Positions 19,038 through 28,103 of a DNA stretch of 64,000 nt are shown here, one piece after another (the stretch's first letter is position 1; every line of letters begins with the position of its first letter). A program made the position numbers and the translations under genes. The stretch is from Nocardioides daejeonensis (GTDB taxonomy: Bacteria; Actinomycetota; Actinomycetes; Propionibacteriales; Nocardioidaceae), in assembly GCF_003194585.1 (NCBI RefSeq), contig NZ_QHKZ01000001.1, positions 868,001 through 932,000 of the forward strand, given 5' to 3'. The notes below the pieces were generated by a model that ran no database searches, was not told the origin of the DNA, and saw nothing but the letters and a program-made list of their open reading frames with translations.

Positions 19038-19945
19038 CAGCCGCGTTCGGCGAGCCGGTGCGGCTGCGGGATCTCCTCGACGTTGATCCCGACCATCGCC
19101 TCACCGAGACCGCGCGAGACCTTCGCCACCACGTCGGGGTCGTCGTGGAAGGTCGTCGCCTTGACGATCGCCTCGGCACGCTGCGCCGGATTGCCTGACT
19201 TGAAGATGCCGGATCCTACGAAGACGCCTTCCGCGCCGAGCTGCATCATCATCGCCGCGTCAGCGGGGGTGGCGATACCGCCAGCGGTGAAGAGCACCAC
19301 GGGCAGCTTGCCGGTCGAGGCCACCTCCTTGACCAGCTCGTACGGCGCCTGGAGCTCCTTCGCCGCGACGTACAGCTCGTCGGCGTCGAGCGCCCCGAGG
19401 CGGCGGATCTCCCGACGGATGGTGCGCATGTGCGTGACGGCGTTGGAGACGTCGCCGGTGCCGGCCTCACCCTTGGAACGGATCATCGCCGCACCCTCGG
19501 TGATCCGGCGCAGGGCCTCGCCGAGGTTGGTCGCCCCGCAGACGAACGGCACCGTGAAGGCCCACTTGTCGATGTGGTTGGCGTAGTCGGCCGGGGTCAG
19601 CACCTCGGACTCGTCGATGTAGTCGACGCCGAGCGACTGCAGCACCTGGGCTTCGGCGAAGTGGCCGATGCGGGCCTTCGCCATGACCGGGATCGAGACG
19701 GCCTCGATGATGCCGTCGATCATGTCCGGGTCGCTCATCCGGGAGACGCCGCCCTGAGCGCGGATGTCGGCGGGAACCCGCTCGAGCGCCATCACTGCGA
19801 CGGCTCCCGCGTCCTCGGCGATCTTCGCCTGCTCGGGGGTGACCACGTCCATGATCACGCCGCCCTTGAGCATTTCCGCCATGCCGCGCTTGACCGCGGA
19901 CGTACCGGTCGCCGCAGCGCCGTCCAGATGAGTCTCAGAAGCCAT
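19034..19945 (-). CDS. pdxS: Pyridoxal 5'-phosphate synthase lyase subunit
   Basis: This 303-residue TIM-barrel synthase makes PLP from ribose 5-phosphate, glyceraldehyde 3-phosphate and ammonia from PdxT. The family is unmistakable: [32 protein letters not shown], then [17 protein letters not shown] with a catalytic Lys, and the phosphate loop [11 protein letters not shown]. The start is ATG 19945, with TACGAT ending 6 bp upstream, the leaderless pattern also seen at pdxT. Its glutaminase partner lies about 3 kb downstream. Confidence 0.98.
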   Translation of the reverse strand: MASETHLDGAAATGTSAVKRGMAEMLKGGVIMDVVTPEQAKIAEDAGAVAVMALERVPADIRAQGGVSRMSDPDMIDGIIEAVSIPVMAKARIGHFAEAQVLQSLGVDYIDESEVLTPADYANHIDKWAFTVPFVCGATNLGEALRRITEGAAMIRSKGEAGTGDVSNAVTHMRTIRREIRRLGALDADELYVAAKELQAPYELVKEVASTGKLPVVLFTAGGIATPADAAMMMQLGAEGVFVGSGIFKSGNPAQRAEAIVKATTFHDDPDVVAKVSRGLGEAMVGINVEEIPQPHRLAERGW

Positions 19946-20011
19946 GGACTCATCGTAGAGCCAGCGTCGCGCTGCCCTCAGCCGAGTCTCACGCCACGTG
20001 GCAGGTCCGCC

Positions 20012-20632
20012 TCAGGATGCGGACTCCGCCTCCGCGTACGCCTGCTTGCGCACCACCCAGATCCGTTGCGCGACGGTGACCGTGCTGGCGATCGCGAGTG
20101 CCCACAGGGTGATCTCCATGAGGATCGGCAGGTCGAAGATCGCACCGAGGCCAGTCATCACCAGGATCGAGACGAGCCGGTCGGAACGCTCGGCGATACC
20201 GACCTTCGCCTCGTAGCCAAGACCCTCGGCTCGCGCCCGGGCGTAGGAGGTGACCGCGCCCATGATCAGGCAGACGAGAGCGAGGACGGTGTAGAGCCGG
20301 CTGTCGCCGGGACCGGCGAAGTAGAGCACCAGTCCGCCGAAGATCGCGCCGTCGCCGATCCGGTCGAGGGTGGAGTCGAGGAATGCTCCGAACTTGTTCG
20401 TCTTGCCGGTCAGCCGCGCCATGTGACCGTCGATGAGGTCGCTGAAGACGAACGCGGTGATCACCAGGACACCCGTGAGCAGCTTTCCCTGGGGGAAGAA
20501 GACCAGGGCACCCGCGCACACGCCGAGGGTCCCGACGAGGGTGACGGCGTCCGCGCTGATCCCCAGACGGATGAACAGGCGGGCGATCGGCGACAGCAGG
20601 CGCGTCCAGAACGCGCGGAATCTCTCCAACAT
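20012..20632 (-). CDS. pgsA: Phosphatidylinositol phosphate synthase (CDP-alcohol phosphatidyltransferase)
   Basis: This 206-residue membrane enzyme transfers a phosphatidyl group from CDP-diacylglycerol to an alcohol. The catalytic CDP-OH-P motif D-x2-D-G-x2-A-R-x8-G-x3-D-x3-D is intact (DLIDGHMAR then FGAFLDSTLD). Several hydrophobic helices follow. Its position next to an HIT gene and thrS matches the mycobacterial pgsA1, which makes phosphatidylinositol phosphate, and this supports that substrate. The downstream acyltransferase and pimA mannosyltransferase genes found there are missing here; pdxS follows instead. Confidence 0.9.
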   Translation of the reverse strand: MLERFRAFWTRLLSPIARLFIRLGISADAVTLVGTLGVCAGALVFFPQGKLLTGVLVITAFVFSDLIDGHMARLTGKTNKFGAFLDSTLDRIGDGAIFGGLVLYFAGPGDSRLYTVLALVCLIMGAVTSYARARAEGLGYEAKVGIAERSDRLVSILVMTGLGAIFDLPILMEITLWALAIASTVTVAQRIWVVRKQAYAEAESAS

Positions 20633-20666
20633 GGCGGCAGCAGGCTACCCGGTGGTCACCGGGGAC

Positions 20667-21911
20667 TCACCACGCGCATGGGTCGCGAAGGAGCGGACAG
20701 GTCATGCAGTGCCCGCCGCCGCGGCCCCGGCCGAGCTCTGCGCCGACGATGGTGAGCACCTCGATCCCGGCCGCCTCCAGCAGCGCGTTGGTGTGGGTGT
20801 TCCTGTCGTAGCCGACCACCACACCGGGTTCGAGCGCGACCACGTTGTTGCCCGAGTCCCACTGCTGACGCTCGCTCGCGTAGACGTCGCCACCGGTCTC
20901 GATCACTCGGATCCCATCGATTCCGAGTGCCTTCGCGACGACGTCGGTGAGGTGGCGCCGCTCCGCGGTGACATGTACGCCGCCCCCGACCCCGGGACGC
21001 AGGGTGAAGGGAGCCAGGTGGTCGACGACGTCGCGATAGGCGGTCACCACGTCGCGGTCAGCGAAGGTGAGCACCGTGTCGAGGTGCATCGCCGACCGCA
21101 TCTTGGGCATCCCGGCGACCACCACCTGCTCGGCGGCTCCGCCCTCGAAGAGCCGAGCCGCGAGCTGGGTGATCGCCTGCCTGGAGGTCCGCTCGCTCAT
21201 CCCGACCAGCACCACGCCGTTGCCCAGCGGCATCACGTCTCCGCCTTCGAGCGTCGCCTGCCCCCACGAGACCTCTGGGTCGCCCCACCACACGGGGATG
21301 CCCGCGTCGGCGAAGGCGGGGTGGAAGGAGTAGAGCGCCTTGTAGAGCAGGGTCTCGTCGTGTCGTGCCGGCCAGTGCAGCGGGTTGAGCGTCATGCCGT
21401 CGCCGATCCAGCAGGTGGTGTCGCGGGTATAGAGCATGTTCGGCAGCGGCGGGAGCAGGTACTCGTGCACACCCCGAGATCCCCTGGCCAGCGCCAGGTA
21501 GTCCGTGCGGTGTTCGTCGGGCAGATCCGCGACGGCCAGACCACCGACGAGATAGCGGGCCAGCTCCTCGGCCACCAGCGCCTCCAGGAACGCGCGGGTG
21601 TCGTCCACCAGACCGAGGCCGACCTGGTTGGCCGTGACCTTGCGATCCAGCAGCCAGCTGCGCGCCTCGGGTTGCTGCAGCGTCTCGCTCAGCAACTGGT
21701 GGAACTCCAACACCTCGATCCCGCGACCGCTCATCAGCTCCATGAACTCGGCATGATCCCGTTGGGCGTTCTGCACCCACATGACATCGTCGAAGAGCAG
21801 GTCGTCGCAGTTCGACGGGGTGAGGCGCGCGTGGGCGAGCCCCGGCGCACAGACGAGCACCTTCCGGAGGGTTCCCACCTCCGAGTGCACGCCGTACGCC
21901 GCACCGCTCAT
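20667..21911 (-). CDS. arcA: Arginine deiminase
   Basis: This 414-residue guanidino-group-modifying enzyme hydrolyses arginine to citrulline and ammonia, the first step of the arginine deiminase pathway. Signatures are [14 protein letters not shown] at the start, [38 protein letters not shown] and the nucleophile Cys in GGGHCMTCP near residue 403. ATG 21911 overlaps the HIT stop by 4 bp (ATGA). No arcB, arcC or arcD is nearby. Its placement inside the usual HIT-pgsA pair is unusual. Confidence 0.96.
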   Translation of the reverse strand: MSGAAYGVHSEVGTLRKVLVCAPGLAHARLTPSNCDDLLFDDVMWVQNAQRDHAEFMELMSGRGIEVLEFHQLLSETLQQPEARSWLLDRKVTANQVGLGLVDDTRAFLEALVAEELARYLVGGLAVADLPDEHRTDYLALARGSRGVHEYLLPPLPNMLYTRDTTCWIGDGMTLNPLHWPARHDETLLYKALYSFHPAFADAGIPVWWGDPEVSWGQATLEGGDVMPLGNGVVLVGMSERTSRQAITQLAARLFEGGAAEQVVVAGMPKMRSAMHLDTVLTFADRDVVTAYRDVVDHLAPFTLRPGVGGGVHVTAERRHLTDVVAKALGIDGIRVIETGGDVYASERQQWDSGNNVVALEPGVVVGYDRNTHTNALLEAAGIEVLTIVGAELGRGRGGGHCMTCPLLRDPCAW

Positions 21912-22444
21912 TCGTGGATCGCCCCCGGACCGTCCCAGGCGACGGCTATCAGCTCGCGGGTGTCGCCGAGGAGCTGCGGCAGCGTCTTCGTGCCGCCGGT
22001 GACGGTGATGAAGTTGGCGTCGCCGGTCCAACGCGGCACCACGTGCTGATGGAGGTGGTCGGCCAGCGAGCCACCGGCCGCCCGGCCGAGGTTGATGCCG
22101 ACGTTGAACGCGTGCGGGTTGCTGACCGCCCGGATCGTCCGCACCGCGGCCTGGGTGAGCGCCATCAGCTCGTCGGACTCGTCCTTGGTCAGCTCATCGA
22201 GGCCGGCGACGTGCCGGTAGGGCAGCACCATGAGGTGGCCCGGGTTGTAGGGATGCAGGTTGAGCACCCCGTAGGTGTGCTCGCCGCGCGCGACCACGAG
22301 GCCGGCCGCCGACGCACCGGACGGGATCGTGCAGAAGGGGCATCCCACGTCGGTGTCGCTCTCCCGGATGTAGGCCATCCGGTGCGGCGTCCAGATCCGC
22401 TCCAGCCCGTCCGGCTCGCCGACCCCGTGCTGCCGCTGCTCCAT
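21908..22444 (-). CDS. HIT-family hydrolase/phosphorylase (Ap4A-type)
   Basis: This 178-residue histidine-triad protein has the catalytic motif [10 protein letters not shown]. It contains Cys residues near the N-terminus (GCPFCTIP) and the typical [17 protein letters not shown] segment. The orthologous gene between pgsA and thrS in Mycobacterium encodes a diadenosine tetraphosphate phosphorylase, and that is the likely activity here. It lies 8 bp after thrS and overlaps arcA by 4 bp. Confidence 0.93.
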   Translation of the reverse strand: MEQRQHGVGEPDGLERIWTPHRMAYIRESDTDVGCPFCTIPSGASAAGLVVARGEHTYGVLNLHPYNPGHLMVLPYRHVAGLDELTKDESDELMALTQAAVRTIRAVSNPHAFNVGINLGRAAGGSLADHLHQHVVPRWTGDANFITVTGGTKTLPQLLGDTRELIAVAWDGPGAIHE

Positions 22445-22452
22445 CTCGACGC

Positions 22453-24537
22453 TCAGACCTGCTCGCGCGCTACGACGGCGTCGACCACCCGCTGGACGGC
22501 CTCGGCGATCGGCACGCCGTTGTCCTGACGACCGTCGCGATAGCGGAAGCTCACCGCACCGGCCTCGACGTCGTTGTCACCGGCGATGACCATGAACGGC
22601 ACCTTCTGCAGCTGCGCGTTGCGGATCTTCTTCTGCATCCGGTCGTCGGACTCGTCGATCTCGACGCGGATCCCGTGCTTCTTCAGCTCTGCCGCCACCT
22701 CGTAGAGGTAGTCGACGTGCCGCTCCGCGATCGGGATGCCCTGCACCTGGGCCGGTGCGAGCCAGGGCGGGAACGCGCCTGCGTAGTGCTCCACGAGCAC
22801 GCCCATGAACCGCTCGATCGAGCCGAACTTCGCCGAGTGGATCATCACCGGCTGCTGGCGACTGCCGTCGGCGGCGACGTACTCCAGGTTGAAGCGGTCG
22901 GGTGAGGGCTGGTTGAAGTCGTACTGGACGGTGCCCATCTGCCAGGTGCGCCCGATAGCGTCCTTGGCCTGCACGGAGATCTTCGGGCCGTAGTAAGCCG
23001 CGCCACCCGGGTCTGGGACCAGCTCGAGGCCGGTGGCGCGCGCTACCTCCTCGAGCACCTGCGTCGCCTTCTCCCAGTCCTCGTCGGATCCGATGAACTT
23101 GTCCTTGGAGTCGTCACGGGTGGAGAGCTCCAGGTAGAAGTCGTCGATACCGAAGTCGCGGAGCAGCGACAGCATGAAGTTGAGCAGGTGCTCGACCTCG
23201 GCAGGTGCCTGCTCCGGCGTCACGTAGGAGTGCGAGTCGTCCTGGGCGAAGCCGCGCACGCGGGTCAGGCCGTGGATCACGCCCGACTTCTCGTGCCGGT
23301 AGACGTGGCCGAACTCGAAGAGTCGGAGCGGCAGTTCGCGGTAGGAGCGCTGCCGGGAACGGAAGATCAGGTTGTGCATCGGGCAGTTCATCGCCTTGAG
23401 GCGGTAGTCCATGCCGTCGACGTCGAGTGCGGGATACATGCCTTCGCCGTAGTACGGCAGGTGGCCGGAGGTGTAGAAGAGCCCCTCCTTGGCGATGTGC
23501 GGGGTGCCGACGTACTCGAAGCCCTCGGCGATGTGACGCTCGCGGACGTAGTCCTCCATCGCCCGCTTGATCACGCCGCCCTTGGGGTGGAAGACCGGCA
23601 GCCCGGAGCCGATCTCGTCGGGGAACGAGAACAGGTCGAGCTCGCGGCCGAGCTTGCGGTGGTCGCGGCGCTCCGCCTCCTCGATCCGGTGCAGGTGGGC
23701 GTCGAGCTCCTCCTTGCTGGGCCAGGCGGTGCCGTAGACGCGCTGGAGCTGCTTGTTCTTCTCGTTGCCTCGCCAGTACGCCGCCGCCGTGCGCATCAGC
23801 TTGAACGCCGGGATGCGCTTGGTGGTGGGCAGGTGCGGCCCGCGGCAGAGGTCCTTCCAGGCCACCTCGCCCTTGCGGTTGATGTTGTCGTAGATGGTGA
23901 GTTCTCCGGCACCCACCTCCGCGCTCGCCCCTTCGGCGATCGCGTCGGTGGTCGAGCCTGTCGAGACTCCGCCCTTCAGCCCGATGAGCTCGACCTTGTA
24001 GGGCTCGTCGGCCAGCTCGACCAGCGCGTCGGCGTCGGTGGTGACCCGGCGCTCGAAGCGCTGGTTCTCCTTGATGATCTTGCGCATCGCGGTCTCGAGC
24101 TTGTCGAGGTCTTCGGGCACGAACGGCGTCTCGACGTCGAAGTCGTAGTAGAAGCCGTCCTGGATCGGCGGGCCGATGCCGAGCTTCGCCTCCGGGAACA
24201 CCTGCTGCACGGCCTGCGCCAGGACGTGCGCAGTGGAGTGGCGCAGGATGTCGAGGCCGTCGGGGGTGCCCATCTGGACACCCACGACCACGTCTCCCTC
24301 GGCGAGGACGTAGGAGAGGTCCTTGAGCACGGCTTCCGTGGTCGCGTCCGCACCGCCGGTGGTCGAGCTTGCCCCGCCGGTGGTCGAGCTTGCTCCGCCG
24401 GTGGTCGAGCTTGTCGAGACCCGCGCAGCAATCACGTCGGCGTCGTCGCGGAAGAGCTCCCAGGCGCGCGTGCCCGCAGGAACCGTCTGCTGCGCTGGCC
24501 CTTCGGCGCCGACGACGGAGACCTGGATCTCGGACAC
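22453..24537 (-). CDS. thrS: Threonine--tRNA ligase carrying two repeat-encoded insertions
   Basis: This 694-residue enzyme has all expected parts: a TGS domain, the editing domain ([11 protein letters not shown] and CRGPHLP), the class II core with zinc ligands (MNCPMHN) and [18 protein letters not shown], and a C-terminal anticodon domain. It starts at GTG 24537 after AGGAGG. Two segments do not belong to the family: residues 40-62 (VSTSSTTGG followed by two ASSTTGG units) in the TGS domain, and residues 191-197 (VSTGSTT) in the editing domain. Both are encoded by the dispersed 21-bp repeat and keep the frame. Confidence 0.97.
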   Translation of the reverse strand: MSEIQVSVVGAEGPAQQTVPAGTRAWELFRDDADVIAARVSTSSTTGGASSTTGGASSTTGGADATTEAVLKDLSYVLAEGDVVVGVQMGTPDGLDILRHSTAHVLAQAVQQVFPEAKLGIGPPIQDGFYYDFDVETPFVPEDLDKLETAMRKIIKENQRFERRVTTDADALVELADEPYKVELIGLKGGVSTGSTTDAIAEGASAEVGAGELTIYDNINRKGEVAWKDLCRGPHLPTTKRIPAFKLMRTAAAYWRGNEKNKQLQRVYGTAWPSKEELDAHLHRIEEAERRDHRKLGRELDLFSFPDEIGSGLPVFHPKGGVIKRAMEDYVRERHIAEGFEYVGTPHIAKEGLFYTSGHLPYYGEGMYPALDVDGMDYRLKAMNCPMHNLIFRSRQRSYRELPLRLFEFGHVYRHEKSGVIHGLTRVRGFAQDDSHSYVTPEQAPAEVEHLLNFMLSLLRDFGIDDFYLELSTRDDSKDKFIGSDEDWEKATQVLEEVARATGLELVPDPGGAAYYGPKISVQAKDAIGRTWQMGTVQYDFNQPSPDRFNLEYVAADGSRQQPVMIHSAKFGSIERFMGVLVEHYAGAFPPWLAPAQVQGIPIAERHVDYLYEVAAELKKHGIRVEIDESDDRMQKKIRNAQLQKVPFMVIAGDNDVEAGAVSFRYRDGRQDNGVPIAEAVQRVVDAVVAREQV
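23947..23967. repeat. 21-bp dispersed repeat inside thrS (copy 2)
   Basis: GGTGGTCGAGCC followed by TGTCGAGAC is the exact reverse complement of the 21-mer at 7377-7397 beside rsh. It encodes VSTGSTT, residues 191-197, in a surface segment of the editing domain. Its length is a multiple of three. Confidence 0.95.
24353..24420. repeat. Triplicated 21-bp dispersed repeat inside thrS (copy 1)
   Basis: Three 21-bp units (24353, 24374, 24395) of CCGCCGGTGGTCGAGCTTG plus two bases, the last running into TGTCGAGAC, encode residues 40-62 of ThrS. The repeat is in the same frame as copy 2 (both read V-S-T-x-S-T-T), so it contributes Ser/Thr/Gly-rich residues without a stop. Confidence 0.95.
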
Positions 24538-24589
24538 GTTTCCTCCTGGAGGTAGCGACTGGTGGCCAACGGTCGTGGCCGCGCCCAGC

Positions 24590-25702
24590 CTATCGGCCAA
24601 GGGCCGGCGTACTCCCATCGGTTTCGGGCACGAACTGCCGCTTGCGCACGGAGTGCACCGGCCGATAGCGGTCGTGCAGGGAGGTGATCAGGCTGATGAG
24701 GCTCAGGAAGAAGAGGGTGTCGATGATGTCGATGTCGCCGCTGTTGCGGTTGAGCAGCCAGTCGGCGCCGTAGACGAAGGCGACGTTGAAGGCGAGGCGC
24801 CCGACGAAGCCGGCCCACGCACTCTCCACCGTCCACATCCGGCGCGAGGCCGCGATCGTGTACGCCGCGTTGACCGCGACCACGATGGCGACACCGATGA
24901 AGAGCTGCAGCTTCGACCCGTCGTAGTCGGGCAGCACCTGCGCGTAGATCACCGAGACCAGACCCACGAGGACGATCTTCTCCAGCGTCGCGATCGAGCG
25001 GACCCGCGCGTACTTGGCGGTCCAGGCCGCGCGCTCGCGCGCCTCGTCGATCTCCGCCGGGATCGGCGGGCTGGCGAGCGTGAACGCGTGGTCGGGCGCG
25101 CCGAGATAGCGGCGTTGCGCCCAGGTCGCGGCACCGAGCGCCACCACGATCAGCGCGACCAGGAGACCGATCGTCCACGGGTGGTCGGCCAAGGTCTCGG
25201 TGAGGTCCATCCGAGCCACGTGGATCCAGTACTCCTGCGGCAGCTTCACCACGATCCAGATGACGGTGGCGAGTCCGATCCAGAAGCGGTAGTCGCGACC
25301 GACGACACGCCAGCGGGTGCGGATCGCCTCGTAGGCGATGAAGAAGTACTCGAACGTGTTGGGGAAGATCAGCAGGAGCACCCGCACGTGGAGGAACTCG
25401 AACAGCACGACCCCCACGAGCCGGTAGAAGTAGAGGAACCACGCAACCTGGAACGCCCACATCGACGTCCAGTTGCGGAGCGTCGCGAGGTAGGCGATCG
25501 CCAGGTAGAAGATGTCCATCGCCTTGTCGTAGCCCTGGTATCCCGGCGGGTCGTGGCCGAACCACTGGAAGATCGACTGATCGACTCCGTCGAGGATCAG
25601 GCAAGCGACGATCGCTGGCAGGGGGTGGCGAAGGATCAGCAGCGGGAGCAGGAACCTACCGACGACGACGGCGACGAAGACGATCGTCGTGGTGGTGTCC
25701 AT
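24590..25702 (-). CDS. Polytopic membrane protein of unknown function
   Basis: The 370-residue product has about nine or ten predicted hydrophobic helices, starting at residue 5, with a short charged loop in the middle ([20 protein letters not shown]). A W-x-F-x4-D motif ([19 protein letters not shown]) and [16 protein letters not shown] may matter, but I recognise no family. It is followed by thrS 52 bp downstream on the same strand. The start at ATG 25702 has GGAGG upstream. Confidence 0.75.
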   Translation of the reverse strand: MDTTTTIVFVAVVVGRFLLPLLILRHPLPAIVACLILDGVDQSIFQWFGHDPPGYQGYDKAMDIFYLAIAYLATLRNWTSMWAFQVAWFLYFYRLVGVVLFEFLHVRVLLLIFPNTFEYFFIAYEAIRTRWRVVGRDYRFWIGLATVIWIVVKLPQEYWIHVARMDLTETLADHPWTIGLLVALIVVALGAATWAQRRYLGAPDHAFTLASPPIPAEIDEARERAAWTAKYARVRSIATLEKIVLVGLVSVIYAQVLPDYDGSKLQLFIGVAIVVAVNAAYTIAASRRMWTVESAWAGFVGRLAFNVAFVYGADWLLNRNSGDIDIIDTLFFLSLISLITSLHDRYRPVHSVRKRQFVPETDGSTPALGR

Positions 25703-25772
25703 CCGACCTCCTGGAGAGCGAGCCGACCCAGTTTGTCAGGACGCCACGACCCCGCGCTCAACAACACGCGAA

Positions 25773-25800
25773 CGGGCGCTCGGCTGTTGCCGAGCGCCCG
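25773..25800 (-). terminator. Terminator after the DUF4822-like lipoprotein gene
   Basis: CGGGCGCTCGG and CCGAGCGCCCG form an 11-bp perfect stem with a 6-nt loop, followed on the minus strand by TTCGCGTGTTGTTG. Confidence 0.75.
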
Positions 25801-25821
25801 TCGGGTGTGGCTCCAGGAACC

Positions 25822-26343
25822 TCAGGCGGTCGGCTCCGCGTGGTCGGTAGGAGTGTGGACGATGTCGTAGTAGGCGCTGGTGTCGCCCTCCTCGGGGAAG
25901 ACCCGGTAGGTGAACTCGGCGTCGGTGAGGGTGACGATGTCGGAGTCGCGGGTGAAGAGGACCTTGCCGTCCTCGTCCTTGGCGACGATGCTGCGGGTCT
26001 TTCCGTCCTCGGTGACGGTCCAGTCCCCCTGCATCTTGGGAGCGTCGTCGAGGGTGTACATCGTGAACGTGCCGTCGGCCTTGAAGTACGCCCAGCCGAC
26101 GAAGGTGTTGACGTTCTCGTCGTCGAGCGACACCTCGTTGCCGTCCTGGTCGACGGCGCTTGTGGTCTCCCACGGAGTGGCCGCGAGGATGTCGGACGGC
26201 GTCGCGGCCTGGGCGACCTGGCTGCTCTGGTCGGCGTCGGTCTTCTCTGCGTCGTCGGAGTCGGTGCCACAGGCTGCGAAGACGCCCAGCGCCACGAGGG
26301 AGACGACGGCGGTGCGAAGGGACTTGCTGGTGATCGTGTTCAT
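25822..26343 (-). CDS. Secreted lipoprotein, DUF4822-like
   Basis: This 173-residue protein has a signal sequence (SLRTAVVSLVALGVFAACG) with lipobox Cys at about residue 25, an acidic linker, then a single domain of about 130 residues. Its pattern (NTFVGWAYFKADGTFTMYT, MQGDWTVTEDGKTRS, FTYRVFPEEGD) resembles DUF4822 proteins, which are often secreted; that match is from memory. The start is ATG 26343. It is the last backbone gene before the island. Confidence 0.75.
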   Translation of the reverse strand: MNTITSKSLRTAVVSLVALGVFAACGTDSDDAEKTDADQSSQVAQAATPSDILAATPWETTSAVDQDGNEVSLDDENVNTFVGWAYFKADGTFTMYTLDDAPKMQGDWTVTEDGKTRSIVAKDEDGKVLFTRDSDIVTLTDAEFTYRVFPEEGDTSAYYDIVHTPTDHAEPTA

Positions 26344-26700
26344 GACATCGATCCTGCTGCGCGCCGCTGCTGCTGCCATCGGGCAGCGGGCGAGGAAGAA
26401 ATAGCCACTCGGCTGACGAACGGCCTCCGGCCAGACAGCCCTGGCGCCCCCCGTGCCGCTCGCACCCGACGACGACAGACAGCGGCTCGAGATCATGGAG
26501 AACGACCCTCGGCCACGAGAAATACAGAAGCTCTGACATCAGGCAGGGACCTTCGCCTTCGGCGTGCGCAGCTTGTTGAGGTGCTGTGCGAGCTTCTTCG
26601 TGGCTGTCGGGCTGCTTGCCGGAGATGCTTGCTTCCCATCTGCTTCCCAATGGCCGATTTTCTGAGAATGATTCCCAAATCGGCAGGTCGAAGAGAAATG
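26344..26700. other. Intergenic region left of the island, possible gene remnant
   Basis: There is no intact gene. On the minus strand at about 26538-26630 one frame reads ATKKLAQHLNKLRTPKAKVPA followed by a stop, which looks like the C-terminal tail of a lost coding sequence, perhaps mobile-element derived. I could not identify it. The rest looks non-coding. Confidence 0.3.
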
Positions 26701-26747
26701 AGAGAACCCTCTCTGACCTGCAGTGATGCAGCTCAGAGAGGGTTCTC
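26701..26747 (-). terminator. Perfect hairpin next to attL, probable original tRNA-Val terminator
   Basis: AGAGAACCCTCTCT (26701-26714) and AGAGAGGGTTCTCT (26734-26747) are perfect 14-bp inverted arms. The position just outside the attL repeat on the chromosomal side suggests it was the terminator of the tRNA-Val gene before integration. Confidence 0.6.
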
Positions 26748-26753
26748 TGGATG

Positions 26754-26774
26754 GTGGGCGATACTGGGTTTGAA
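26754..26774. other. attL of the island (3' fragment of tRNA-Val)
   Basis: These 21 bases, beginning GTGGGCGATACTGGG, are identical to 50428-50448, which is the 3' end (acceptor stem and T-arm) of the intact tRNA-Val(GAC). Identity breaks immediately on both sides. Confidence 0.9.
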
Positions 26775-26793
26775 TCTTGTTTCACGGGATGCG

Positions 26794-26854
26794 GCGATAC
26801 TGGACATTAGTGGACAAAACGCCCCTGACCTGCGGAAACAGGATCCAGTATCGC
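26794..26854. repeat. Inverted repeat copying the att core inside the island end
   Basis: GCGATACTGG (26794-26803) and CCAGTATCGC (26845-26854) are perfect inverted copies of the central part of the attL sequence, inside the element and upstream of the integrase. TTTT follows. They may be integrase binding sites or a terminator/operator. Confidence 0.6.
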
Positions 26855-26890
26855 TTTTGCATCTGGACAGAAATGCACGGGTTTTGCCAT

Positions 26891-26916
26891 CCTTGTTGCA
26901 CGTTGTTGCACGAAAA
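26891..26916. repeat. TTGCAC direct-repeat pair, left end (possible arm sites)
   Basis: CCTTGTTGCACGTTGTTGCACG contains two TTGCACG hexamer-type units 9 bp apart, just before the integrase start. A near-identical pair occurs at 50354-50382 near attR, in the same orientation. Confidence 0.55.
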
Positions 26917-26928
26917 TGGGGAGTGGGC

Positions 26929-28029
26929 ATGCCACGCAGGCGCGGGTTCGGAGCGATCAGGAAGCTTCCAAGCAAGCGCTATCAGGCGTCTTACCTCGGT
27001 CCCGACCTAGTCCGGCACAAGGCATCGGTGACATTCGAGACGGCTGAGGATGCCGAGGCGTGGCTCGCCGATCGGCGTCGCGAGATCAACAACGAGGACT
27101 GGACGCCGCCTAGGACGACTAAGCCACTCACGTTCGGGGAGCACGCCGAGCGCTGGCTCACGCATCGTCAGTTGAAGCCGCGCACTCGCTATCACTATCG
27201 CCAGATTCTCGACGCGCGGATCTTGCCGACGTTCGGCGACGTCGCCCTGAAGCACGTGACTGCCGATCTGATCGACGATTGGCACTACCGGATGGGGGAG
27301 GCGACCCCGACCGCCACTGCACATGCCTATGGCCTGCTCAGGACGATCCTGGGCGACGCCGTGCAACGTCGTCTGATCGACTTCAATCCCTGTCACATTC
27401 GCGGCGCGGCCAACACGAAACGCGTCAAGCAGATCACCCCTGCGACCCTGGCTGAGCTCGAGGCACTGACGAAGGCGATGCCTGAGCGCTACCGGCTGAT
27501 GATCCTGCTCGCGTCATGGTGCGGACTCCGCTTCGGAGAGATCACCGAACTACGCCGCCACGACTTCGACGTGATCAACGGCGTCGTCAAGATCCGCCGA
27601 GCCGTGGTCCGCGTGAAGGGCGAGTCCATCATCGGCACGCCGAAGTCAGACGCGGGCACGCGCGACGTCTCGATTCCACCGCACCTTCTCCCCGTCGTGA
27701 AGGCGCACCTGAGCGACAACATCACCGGAGGCCGCGATGGCCTCCTGTTCCCTGCCGCTGGCGACCCAACGAAGCACCTGGCGCCCGCCACCCTCTACAG
27801 GGTCTTCTACAAGGCCCGGGAGGCCGCCGGTCGACCTGATCTCCGGTTCCACGATCTTCGCCACACCGGAGCGGTCCTGGCTGCCAGCACTGGCGCAACC
27901 CTGGCCGAACTGATGTCCCGCCTCGGACACTCCACTGCCGGCGCAGCGTTGCGCTATCAGCACGCGGCCGAGAACCGCGACAAGGTCATAGCCGAAGCCC
28001 TGTCGAGCCTGGCCACGAAGGACCTCTGA
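26929..28029 (+). CDS. int: Tyrosine site-specific integrase
   Basis: This 366-residue tyrosine recombinase integrates and excises the island. It has an N-terminal arm-binding/SAM-like half and a catalytic half with the R-K-H-R-H-Y set: Arg201 in SWCGLRFGE, Lys near 239, His308 and Arg311 in HDLRH, His334 in LGHST and Tyr343. I chose ATG 26929 with a GGAG site; an open frame extends far upstream but is unlikely to be coding. It lies about 150 bp from attL, the normal place for an integrase that uses a tRNA site. Confidence 0.96.
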   Translation: MPRRRGFGAIRKLPSKRYQASYLGPDLVRHKASVTFETAEDAEAWLADRRREINNEDWTPPRTTKPLTFGEHAERWLTHRQLKPRTRYHYRQILDARILPTFGDVALKHVTADLIDDWHYRMGEATPTATAHAYGLLRTILGDAVQRRLIDFNPCHIRGAANTKRVKQITPATLAELEALTKAMPERYRLMILLASWCGLRFGEITELRRHDFDVINGVVKIRRAVVRVKGESIIGTPKSDAGTRDVSIPPHLLPVVKAHLSDNITGGRDGLLFPAAGDPTKHLAPATLYRVFYKAREAAGRPDLRFHDLRHTGAVLAASTGATLAELMSRLGHSTAGAALRYQHAAENRDKVIAEALSSLATKDL

Positions 28030-28091
28030 CCGATCGCTGAGGAGCTTGGTTGCATCGATGCGAGGGAAGCCGTTACCGAGTTAGATAATGG

Positions 28092-28097
28092 TAGAAT
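28092..28097 (+). promoter_or_regulatory. Probable -10 box of the AbiE-type antitoxin gene
   Basis: TAGAAT ends 6 bp before ATG 28104 within an A/T-rich patch, the leaderless arrangement. The surrounding TAGATAATGG may be part of an autoregulatory operator. Confidence 0.4.
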
Positions 28098-28103
28098 CCG
28101 GGC

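Noticed and set aside
25807..26928. Upstream extension of the integrase frame
   Set aside because: It crosses the attL site and the lipoprotein gene; the integrase family starts at the ATG at 26929.
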